A stretch of DNA of 64,000 nt from Gonapodya prolifera JEL478 (lineage: Eukaryota > Monoblepharomycota > Monoblepharidomycetes > Monoblepharidales > Gonapodyaceae), in NCBI GenBank assembly GCA_001574975.1, contig KQ965743.1, positions 247,660-311,659 of the forward strand. Reading direction: 5' to 3'. Below are positions 54,260-64,000 of this stretch, piece by piece. Position 1 is the first letter of the stretch, and each line of letters starts with the position of its first letter. The translations under genes and the position numbers were made by a program. A model generated the notes under the pieces. The model ran no database searches. It was not told the DNA's origin and was given only the letters and a program-made list of their open reading frames with translations.

Positions 54260-56025
54260 TTATTCTTCGGGTTTCGGACTTTCCACCACGTTACTTTCCT
54301 CCGCTCCCTGTCCCCCGACTCCTTTCCACCTCGTTTTTGTCATAAACCGAAACCTACACTCCATCGCCGTCCTCCCTGGCACATCTGCTGCCACCTCGTC
54401 CCACGTTGCAAGCGCCGAGTAGTACCAGCCGTCGACACGCGGACCCGACCCTCGAGAGGGCACGCCGTTCTTTGAGAGAGAGGCTTCCAGCTCCGCGTCG
54501 TCCGACGATGTCCACTGTCTGTAGGAGACGACGTGCTGCTTGGGAGTGGTTTCGGTGGAGGAAAAGGGCGGTTCATGTGGAAAGGAAGATGGATCCTGTT
54601 TGTGGGAGCACGACGTGAGGTCTAAAATGATAAACGAAAATGACCACAATCGACCCACCTCACGCACGACACCTCTCCTGACTCGACTTTCCCAGAATAC
54701 CCGCTTCTCGTCAGCTGTCTTAGCGCGGACTTGGGTGCCAGTCGTTGGTGTGTACTCCACCGGGGCGGAAGGTTCGTACGACATGACAGATGGTGGTGGT
54801 CTTTGAGAGGGTGTGTGTCGTGCAGGGTATCCGTCCGTGGGAGCAGGCGGTAGAGGCATCCCAGGAGGTGGGGGTAGCGGATAGCCCATTGATCCACCAA
54901 GGAAGCCCGGGGGTGGGGTTGGAAAGCCTGGGGGAGGTGTGGGAAAGCCTGGTGGTGGCGTTGGGAAGCCAGGTGGGGGCATCAAGCCCGGTGGTGCCCC
55001 AAGAAAACTGGAAGGAGGTACCATCATTCCTGATAGGGTTGGTGGGATTCCGGGAATAGGCATAAGGGGCGTTTGAGCGGAAACACCTGGAATTGAAGGT
55101 TGTCCCTGCATCGGGTTCCATGATGGTACCGGCGACGCGAGGGCATGTTGAGTAGACAGCGGAGATGTTGGTATGGTTTGCCCAACGGCGGTTTCAGGGA
55201 AGGTTACAGAAGTTTGGGAGGGTTCACGAGCTGGGGCCGGTGGCCGTGGCCGCGGTTGCCGACCAGATACAAAGATCGAATGTTGAGCTTTTGGCGGTAC
55301 AATCGATGTTGGTGTCGTTGCGGAGGCTTGAGGTCGGTTGGCTTGCGAGGGCGAAGCGGATGTTGACGTTGGTGTTGGAGGCTTCCCATCATACGAGCTT
55401 CGCCTGGGCACAGCTATGATCTTTGGGCCTTGCGAAGATCCCAGTGGAGCAAGGGAAAGGGTTGACGCGAGAGCCGCTGCGGCGAGCGCCTGGTGGAGTT
55501 GCGGTAGTTTATTGTGTGAGCACTCAAGAAACACTTCCCAATAATTGACATCAAACCCCAATCCTCGCCCTCATCACTCTTCCAGCAATGATACTAGTCC
55601 ACGAGGTTCCCAATTGCGAGAAAACCTTCACAAACTAGGACGGTTCAATGAAAGGGTGAACTTACCTCTTCCTTTTCCCGTTCCTTCCTCGCAGCAAGCG
55701 CCGATAGCGGCTGTGATGCAGATTTCTTCAATTCTTTGTCCCCTTTGTCCACTTTCTCCTTCTCTGCATTCTTCTTGGGTGGAGAAGACGCTCGCTTTTC
55801 AGCTTTCGATTTCTTTGTCACATGAGAGTTTCCATTCCCACTGCCTTCCTGGTTGCCGATTTTCTCCGATTCACCCTTCCTTGATGGTCGTCCTTCAGCT
55901 TCATCGTCGGATATCTGTTCCATTGTTCTTTCGCGCCGTTTGAACTTTAGACCGGCAGGCAGGGAAGCTTTTTTGGATGGCGATGAAATGGGCACAGAGG
56001 ACGATGATTGTTCAGACCCATCCAT
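54260..56025 (-). CDS. Proline-rich protein with SANT/Myb-like C-terminal domain
   Basis: Exon 1 (MDGSEQSSSSVPISSPSKKA) is highly charged, with NLS-like VTKKSKAEKRASSPPKK, and splices to ALAAAALASTLSLAPLGSS. The centre is Pro/Thr/Ser-rich and includes an imperfect tandem FPTPPPG repeat (54896-54975). After VEYTPTTGTQVRAKTADEKR and an intron, the C-terminal exon has QWTSSDDAELEASLSKN, GWYYSALATWDEVAADV and GRTAMECRFRFMTKTRWK, a pattern like a Myb/SANT helix-turn-helix (spaced tryptophans and RTxxECRxR). DNA or histone binding is inferred from that. The first intron is near 55497-55662 and a second near 54617-54667. Confidence 0.6.
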
Positions 56026-56256
56026 CGCCGATCACGTTGGCCTCCCTATGGATACGATGGGGTTCCCCTGCTGCAACTGCGCACCTGCCCACCAACTGCA
56101 CACCAAAAGCTTCACTTTCCACACAATTTCTGTTGTATTACTATCTAACACTCATCATTGAAAGTAATCCTATATTTCTGACGCAGCACCTTGCTACCAA
56201 TCGATCAATCTGAAATTCTTGCAGGAAAGCAACTATGCATCATACATAACACCCGC

Positions 56257-57916
<1,660 letters not shown>

Positions 57917-58321
57917 GGTGAAGTGGGCTGCGATGGGTTTTGGCGTCTCAAGTCTGTGGGTTGCGCCCTGACATAATTCAACCTGGACCGGGTAATTCGG
58001 CACGCCTTCCAGATATAGTTAAAAATACGCGTAGCGTTTTCCGTAGCTTCAAATGTTCGCCTACTGCTACTCTGTGGTCATCTACATTGAACTGTCAATT
58101 TGTTGGTAACTGCATCTAGCTTCGTTTCGAAGTTGCTGCTTCTGTGCTTCATTCGCTCCAAAGGTAAATTTTAATGAGGGGAGAATTTGCTTTTGTTCTC
58201 CAGCCGGGTGTCTCCTCATTTCGTGGCGCAGCAATGTGTTTTTCGTCAGCTTCCGGGTTCCCCGATTCGTTGGTACCTTCTTGAAACCCCCNCCCCCCTC
58301 CTTCCCCATCAACAATAAGCC
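57917..58321. other. Shared upstream region of PEP4 and carrier gene, with one unresolved base
   Basis: About 400 nt between divergent starts, likely holding both promoters. It contains a C run interrupted by an N at about 58292, so the run length is not certain. No coding exon is supported. Confidence 0.6.
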
Positions 58322-59912
58322 ATGGGTGACACGTGGAAAGCAGTGCAGCCATATGTTTTTGGCGGAGTCAGTGGAATGACGGCGACTGTGAGTATGTTGC
58401 CCGCAACATCGGAGTCAAGCTATGGATAACTCGGAGACACAACGGCGGAGTCCTTCGCCGTTTCTCATGTCGGCATCCTCTTAGCCTCGGATGAACAGGA
58501 GTGCTCGGCGGATGTGTAATCGAACCCCCAGTGCCGAATCTCCGGAACAGCGATGATGGGGGACATTGTCCTTTTGTTGTTCCTTATGAAGGTGAAACCC
58601 ATCAGTGCTGGCAAGTCGGCATCGGCAGACTCCGTAAATGAGTGAAGATGCCACGAAATTGATTTACGGCAGGAATCGGGAAGAGCGATGTGAAACGTTC
58701 ACGTGCTATTTTTCCTTGATCAACTTAAACGTCTGACACAACTCTTCTCCTCGCAGACCATCATTCAGCCCATGTGAGACTCTCATACCGCCAATCGCTT
58801 GATTTTGATGACTTCTAAAGGGGCATCCCACCAGTGACATGATTAAGGTCCGCATCCAGCTCGCGGGAGAGGGAGGCAAGTCCGCGAACACCAACCCAAT
58901 TGCCCTGTTCCGGCAGATCGTGGCGAAAGAAGGGTAAGAGTGATGCCTCATTGGCCTTTTTGAGTTAATCGGACTTCAACTTACAAACTGTCGCTCTCTC
59001 TCAAAGTTTCTTCTCGCTTTACCGTGGTCTCTCCGCTGGTTTGCTGCGCCAAGCCACATACACCACCGCGCGATTGGGTCTTTTCAACTCCTTCAAGGAC
59101 ATTATGGTTGCCCAAAACAAAGGAGGCAAACCCAGCTTTGCTCAATCAGCCGTCGCTGGACTTGCCGCTGGAGGTCTCGGTGCTCTCATCGGAAACCCTG
59201 CTGACCTTTCGCTGGTGAGAGGACGACGGAGTTTCTATTCCCGATTTTGAATACGCTGACCCCTGTATTTCACAACCTTCATACAGATTCGTATGCAGGC
59301 CGACGGTACTCTTCCGGTTGCGGAAAGGCGTGGGTACAAGAACGTTTTTGACGCTCTTGTCCGTATCGCCCGCGAGGAGGGTGTTTTGGCCCTCTGGAAG
59401 GGATCTGCACCCACTGTTGTTCGTGCTATGGCTCTCAACTTTGGTCAATTGACTTTTTACGATCAGTCCAAGGTGTGCAAGTAGTGTTTTTCACATTTCA
59501 TGATGTGTTTTAACGTTACACGCGTAACAGCAACAACTCAACGCTGCCATCGGACCGGGTGCTGCCTCTAACTTTGGAGCTTCCGCTATCGCCGGTTTCT
59601 TCGCCTCCTTCTTCTCCCTGCCTTTCGACTTCGTCAAAACTCGAGTCCAGAAACAAAAGCCCGACCCTGTCACCGGCAAGTTGCCGTACAGCGGACCCAT
59701 CGACTGCGCCCTTAAGGTCGCCCGTAACGAAGGACCCACGACTTTCTACAGGGGTTTCGCTACTTATTACGTCCGGATTGCCCCCCGTAAGTGCTGTTTG
59801 ATGAGAAACGTTCGTTGTCCATTACCTTGACGTATATCGGTGCAACGCTCCAGACGCTATGATCACGCTTCTCGTAGCTGATGCGCTTAAAGCGTTCGCC
59901 ACTGGAAAGTAA
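58322..59912 (+). CDS. Mitochondrial carrier, 2-oxoglutarate/malate type (SLC25A11-like)
   Basis: Inner-membrane antiporter of the SLC25 family. Exons: MGDTWKAVQPYVFGGVSGMT; a tiny exon TIIQP that splices to complete PIDMIKVRIQ (first carrier signature); LAGEGGKSANTNPIALFRQI; LYRGLSAGLLRQATYTTARL; GALIGNPADLSL with IRMQADGTLPVAERRGYKNV; REEGVLALWKGSAPTVVRAM; FSLPFDFVKTRVQKQKPDP; and a C-terminal ITLLVADALKAFATGK. The RQATYTTxRLG helix and the RMxADGxLP stretch are diagnostic of the oxoglutarate carrier rather than other SLC25 members. About 300 residues, normal length. The third carrier signature PFDFVK is intact. Confidence 0.93.
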
Positions 59913-60027
59913 AAGTTTCGTTTTTGTAATGTTTGTTTGTAGACTGTGGTCGCCGATCGCGAATAATAGAACGAGCGCTCATCTCCGACTCTCTCCCCCG
60001 TCAAGTGAAGTCGAATCGATCAACAGC

Positions 60028-61498
60028 ATGCCTACCTCAGTTCCGCTGACACAGATGTCGCCCGTTGAGCCGAATGAAAGCGGCCAGTTTGTGCTGGCTG
60101 AAGACATGGAGCAGCCCATGATTCAGGAAGAACACATCCCGTTTGATTGGAAGAATCCAGCAACGTGGCTGCACGCGATTAATGAATACTACAACGATTC
60201 GTCACGTGTGCTCTTGCGAGCAGTCACGGGAGAGTTCCTGGTCACGTTCTTGTTCCTCTTCGGTACGTGAACTGCGTTCACTTCGACGATTCACATCCGA
60301 GGCATCGCTCATCACACACATTTATGTCGTTAGTCGTCATGGCTGTCGGAGTGAATTTTAGTCGAACGAACATCTCAACGGCAGACGCGACACTCGGGGG
60401 TGTCAGTACGGCATTTGTCGCTATCGCCGCAATTTATTCGTTCGCTGGTGAGACGCCTTTGTAAAACTAAGGCGCGAGTCAAGACTTAGTGGCATCGTTT
60501 GGGATGAAGACGTTTCGGGAGCACACTTCAACCCTGCTGTTACTTTCGGAACAGTTGTTGTGGGCAAGACGTCCGGTGGGTTATATCTCATGTCTTCACA
60601 TTCAACATCGTATTGAGATGATTTATAAGCGTAGTGGCGAAGGGTAATATGTCATTTTGCCCTCGAGGTACCACAATCGGTGCTTACTTATCATTGTACA
60701 GGAATCTGGTACATCGCCGTTCAGCTCCTTGCTTCTGTATGTGCCACACTCTGGCTCATGCTCGTGTTCCCCGTGATTGATGGCGTGAAAGCGTGAGTCA
60801 TTTCGCCCGCGCCCGATTTGGGCTCAGCTTGTCACTCACAACTCCACGTTTCCAAAGGTCGGATCTTGCCATCGTAGACGTCGGAGCGGACGCGTCACTC
60901 ACACGGGCATTTTTCATGGAATTAACTCTCACGTTCATTCTCGTCTACGTCATCTTTGCCACCGCGTTTGAGACGGTCGATACATCCAACAAGGTCATTG
61001 TGAACGGGAAGGAAAGCAAGGTCGGACAAAATCTGTAAGCACCCATTCGTGATGCAACTCTTTCCAGAAGAGGAACGTGACGGTTTCTTTAGAACCATCT
61101 ACACGACGTCGGGCGATTCCAAGTCGGGCTTTGCACCGTTGGCGATTGGTCTCACTTTGGGATTCCTCTGCTTCATTGGCGGGAGTGTCAGTGGGGGAGC
61201 TTTCAACCCTGCGCGAGCATTCGGGCCAGGTGAAGAAAGCAACATTTTGGCTCATTCGTTGACCCTTTTGACCATTATCCACTTCCAGCCGTGATCACCG
61301 GCGTGTGGAACAACCATTGGCTGTACTGGGTTGGTGAGTGACGACTGTAACACCTTTAAATAGACGTGCCGGCGATGCTGAGTTTGTTCTGTAGCCGACT
61401 TTTGTGGTGCTGCCTTGGCGGCCAGTGTCCAGCAAGTCATCTTCTCCCACGGCGCGACCACGTCTGTCGCGGACGTGACAAAGGTTGCGAAAAAGTAG
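60028..61498 (+). CDS. Aquaporin (MIP family channel)
   Basis: Six-helix water or solute channel. The N-terminal cytosolic segment (MPTSVPLTQMSPVEP to WLHAINEYYN) precedes RVLLRAVTGEFLVTFLFLFG. Then VVMAVGVNFSRTNISTADAT, first selectivity loop VSGAHFNPAVTFG, GIWYIAVQLLASVCATLWLM, FFMELTLTFILVYVIFATAF and APLAIGLTLGFLCFIGGSVS. The second loop is GGAFNPARAFGP. Both NPA boxes are canonical, which suggests water rather than glycerol transport, but the Ar/R filter was not modelled. The C-terminus has VQQVIFSHGATTSVADVTKV. At least seven introns of 50-110 nt are needed. No signal peptide. Confidence 0.9.
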
Positions 61499-61658
61499 AA
61501 GAAAGGAATGAGGATTCTTAAAACTACAGGAGCTCCACGTATGAATTTAAATTGAAGGGATGGAGGACAGTGTTGTTTCTTGTACATCTCCGTTTGTATT
61601 CTACCGCCGGCTGATCATCCAGTTCTCTAATCCAACCATTTGTTCCCATCCCGAAACG

Positions 61659-62342
61659 ATGTCTGTGGAATCAAGCTCCATCAAGCCATACCAGCGCGAT
61701 TTCATCAATCTCTGCCTTGCGCGCAAAGTCCTCCTCTTTGGCACCTTCACACTCAAATCCGGACGCAGCTCGCCCTACTTTTTCAACGCGGGCCTATTCA
61801 ACACGGGCAGCGCCCTCGCCGACATCGGCAAAGCCTACGCCTCGTCATTAATCGACTCGGGCGTCGAGTTCGACATCCTCTTCGGGCCCGCGTACAAGGG
61901 CATCCCGCTCGCGTGCGCGACCAGCATCGCCCTCGCGCACCATTACAACCGGGACGCCCCGTACTCGTTCAACAGGAAGGAAGCCAAAGACCACGGCGAG
62001 GGCGGGAACATTGTCGGGACGCCCCTGGAGCCCGGAAAGCGGGTGGTCATTGTGGACGACGTGATGACTGCCGGGACGGCCGTGCGGGAGAGCATGGAGC
62101 TCATTCGGGCCAAGGGGGCCACCCTGGTTGGCGTGCTGATCTCGTTGGACAGGCAGGAGCGGGGCAATGTGGGGAACTTCTCGGCGATTCAGCAGGTTGA
62201 GAAGGACTATGGCGTGCCCGTCATTAGCATTGTGAAGCTGGACAATATCATTGAGTATTTGAGTGAGACGGGTGACAAGTACAGGGACGAGATTGCGTCG
62301 ATTCGGCAGTACCTGGCCGCGTACGGCGCCGAGAAGATGTAG
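61659..62342 (+). CDS. URA5: Orotate phosphoribosyltransferase
   Basis: Makes orotidine 5'-monophosphate from orotate and PRPP in pyrimidine synthesis. An uninterrupted frame from [20 protein letters not shown] shows [57 protein letters not shown] and the PRPP-binding motif [17 protein letters not shown]. It ends [13 protein letters not shown]. Length 227 residues matches Ura5/Ura10. The in-frame open frame extends upstream to 61560, but the ATG at 61659 matches the family start. No introns, unlike neighbours. Confidence 0.97.
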   Translation: MSVESSSIKPYQRDFINLCLARKVLLFGTFTLKSGRSSPYFFNAGLFNTGSALADIGKAYASSLIDSGVEFDILFGPAYKGIPLACATSIALAHHYNRDAPYSFNRKEAKDHGEGGNIVGTPLEPGKRVVIVDDVMTAGTAVRESMELIRAKGATLVGVLISLDRQERGNVGNFSAIQQVEKDYGVPVISIVKLDNIIEYLSETGDKYRDEIASIRQYLAAYGAEKM

Positions 62343-62544
62343 AAATACATGAACGTGCCGACTTGGTTTGCCAGACTGACCATCCCATCCCCCGGTCCGA
62401 TGATTGAAATGCGCAACGTGAATGATACGTACATGAAAGCAGTTTGAAATTGGTATCCTCGCGAAATGCAATCGCTTTTCCATTCCCCACTTGCACCGCA
62501 ACACAGTGTCCACCCCACCAGCCCAACACCACGCCCCCGCCCCA

Positions 62545-63071
62545 CTATTGCTCGCGCCACTGTGTCCCGCACTTGACGCACTTGTAGAACGTCGTCATAG
62601 GCTCGTCGGCGGAGCGGGTCTGGATCTGCATGAAGTATGCCCTGTGGTGCTGGCACTTTGGGCATTGGGCTATGGGGTGGGCGGGACGGCGGAACGGGGG
62701 TGCGCCGGGCGCGATGGGAGGCGTTGCAGCGCATGAATATCGGTGGGAAACAACTTGGCTGCGATGGGGAAAAACGCCCAGCTCACCGTCGGCCTGGTCC
62801 ACGTTCTCCCATGCCTTTTCTCCTCCCAGGACGTCGTCGACCTTCTTGCGCTTGAACGATGTGCGGGTGCGTTCCTGAGTGGGTCGAGAGAGATCGGGGT
62901 CCAGGTCCTTTCTCGCCGGGAAAGCTGGGAAAAGGTGGTCTTCACCCCATGGGTGGGACGACTCACCGATTTGATCGGGAACTTGTACGGACAGCCGTCG
63001 CAGTAGTACTCGTTGCCGTTGATGGTGCGCACCATGAGCATGTTTCCGCACAGGGGGCAGAAGGAGACCAT
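62545..63071 (-). CDS. RPC11: RNA polymerase III subunit Rpc11 (POLR3K, TFIIS-like)
   Basis: Small zinc-ribbon subunit that drives RNA cleavage and termination-reinitiation by Pol III. Exon 1: MVSFCPLCGNMLMVRTINGN and CDGCPYKFPIK (N-terminal zinc ribbon, C-x2-C twice). After a 92-nt intron, ERTRTSFKRKKVDDVLGGEK and AWENVDQAD, then after a further intron QCPKCQHHRAYFMQIQTRSA, DEPMTTFYKCVKCGTQW and REQ. The RSADEPMT motif is the catalytic hairpin shared with TFIIS. Length about 110 residues, as in yeast and human. Convergent with URA5. Confidence 0.96.
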
Positions 63072-63251
63072 TGATGGTGATGGGAATGAGCGCAGTGGGT
63101 GGTTTACTTTTGACTTCCACCGAATGAGTGGTCATGTCACGCCCTTTTCTTTTCATAATTCCTTCACGCGCTTTCTCCTCATTCGAAACCCAAGTTGTTC
63201 ATACGAAAGAGTGTAACATTGACTTTTCCATACATATGTGCAAATGCCTGG

Positions 63252-64000
63252 TCAAGAATACGATGACTTTAAACGACTCCGATATTCATTGCCCCTGGTT
63301 TGGAACCCGGGCTGTTCGGCAAAGAGCGATCTGACGACGACCACGGTGACGACGGAGGAGAGCATCACGGACAGGAGCTTTGCCAGCGACAGGCGGTTGA
63401 CGGTGTCGTGCAGCCGAACGGCCATGTAGATGGAGCGCTTCTGGACAAGGTCGAAGTGGTCCACTTGCTAGAGACACACAAGGTGGAAGATGGAAGATGG
63501 TGGTGAGTCAGGTGAGGGGTGATTGATGACGAGGGGCTCGTGCTTAGGCCTCGGTGCACTGCACGCGCAACTCACGCTCGTTGCGTTGGATATGGCGTTT
63601 GAGATGGTTTCGAGCGAGCTCAGAAGAGGTGTCAATGCGGAAGGAGATTTGTCGGGCGTCTGGGTTTGTGGGTGTGGTTGCGTGTCTAAGGGGAGTCACA
63701 CCGAAGCTCTCGAACCGAACCCCCCCCGCCCCCTTAGGCCTCGTGTCTCGCTTCGCTCGACGGGTCCTCCCTCCGCTCGACGGGTCATCCCTCCGCTCGC
63801 GTTGCTCGCTCCGGTCGGACTGCTCGGTCTTCCGTGCTTCGCACACCAGCCCTCGCAGATCATCCACTCACTGATTCTGGTGACAACAGATTAAAGCTGA
63901 CGCGGCTCCTATCGCCCCATTTGTTTTCAAAGCAGAAGGAGTGTTCTCCCTGCATGCGAGCGAGGACGCTGGCTTCGCCTTCTGTCCCGTCGCGGTCGTA
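63252..64000 (-). CDS. p24/TMED-family (GOLD domain) ER-Golgi cargo protein, partial at right edge
   Basis: The right-edge exon reads YDRDGTEGEASVLARMQGEH, SFCFENKWGDRSRVSF and NLLSPES, matching the second half of the GOLD domain (GxxxFTA..GxYxxCFxN...VSF). An intron of about 270 nt holding a small tandem repeat follows. Next come RIDTSSELARNHLKRHIQRN, a linker, and the C-terminal exon QVDHFDLVQKRSIYMAVRLH, then the membrane helix LAKLLSVMLSSVVTVVVV and a cytosolic tail ending RLKSSYS. The coiled coil then single-pass order is that of p24 proteins. The tail lacks an obvious KKxx. The N-terminus is outside the window. Confidence 0.68.
63745..63840 (+). repeat. Short tandem/palindromic repeat inside the p24 intron
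   Basis: Two copies of a 21-nt unit built on CGCTCGACGGGTC followed by CTCCCTC or ATCCCTC, then related CGCTCGCGTTGCTCGCTC, arranged so that GCTCG/CGAGC steps recur. It lies inside the inferred large intron of the p24 gene. It is too short and simple to be called a mobile element. Confidence 0.5.

Noticed and set aside
58285-58300. C run with an ambiguous base as a possible structural element
   Set aside because: The N within a homopolymer is best explained by sequencing uncertainty, so no G-quadruplex or regulatory claim is made.

Overview
This window is nuclear DNA from a fungus, most likely an early-diverging zoosporic (chytrid-like) lineage. Fungal identity rests on an Mdm34-type ERMES subunit, an Ldb17-type actin regulator, a Pep4-type vacuolar protease, an Erv29/Surf4 cargo receptor and a fungal-only type of ATP-dependent DNA ligase. 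Next to these sit genes that many Dikarya lack or that are commoner in animals and basal eukaryotes: FRA10AC1, NAT9, PPIL3, a kappa-class GST, an F-box/SMI1/ApaG protein and a B12-binding radical SAM protein. Nearly every gene is cut by GT-AG introns of about 50-130 nt. Coordinates given for genes are start codon to stop codon including introns. Exon joins were inferred by hand from splice sites, reading phase and family resemblance.

Layout. 1-8.4 kb: kappa GST (runs off the left edge), two F-box genes (LRR-like and WD40), the mRNA export adaptor Yra1/ALYREF, and a third F-box gene (F-box + SMI1/KNR4 + ApaG). 9-17 kb: mitochondrial ABC exporter Atm1, FRA10AC1, a PaaI-type thioesterase, a Mediator Med11-like gene and an HSL-type esterase. 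17.5-28 kb: cyclase-family hydrolase, U5 snRNP protein Dim1, N-acetyltransferase NAT9, two unrecognised genes, an extended SDR, a TesB-like thioesterase and Erv29/Surf4. 28-41 kb: a very long JmjC chromatin gene (one gene or two overlapping ones), Ldb17, cyclophilin PPIL3, the radical SAM gene with reading-frame breaks, a disordered protein and a PEBP. 42-64 kb: DNA ligase, small genes, Mdm34, a glycosylated secreted or anchored protein, a proline-rich SANT-like protein, Pep4, a mitochondrial oxoglutarate-type carrier, an aquaporin, orotate phosphoribosyltransferase, Rpc11 and a p24 protein that runs off the right edge.

The genes are independent housekeeping or regulatory units rather than an operon or biosynthetic cluster. 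Loose themes recur: RNA processing and export (Yra1, FRA10AC1, Dim1, PPIL3), transcription and chromatin (Med11-like, JmjC, Rpc11), ER-Golgi traffic (Erv29, p24) and mitochondrial function (Atm1, Mdm34, carrier). I see no rRNA, tRNA, CRISPR array, transposon or viral remnant. The best leads for something new are the JmjC/4CXXC giant at 28-34 kb, the radical SAM gene at 37.5-39 kb and the F-box/SMI1/ApaG gene at 6.7-8.4 kb.
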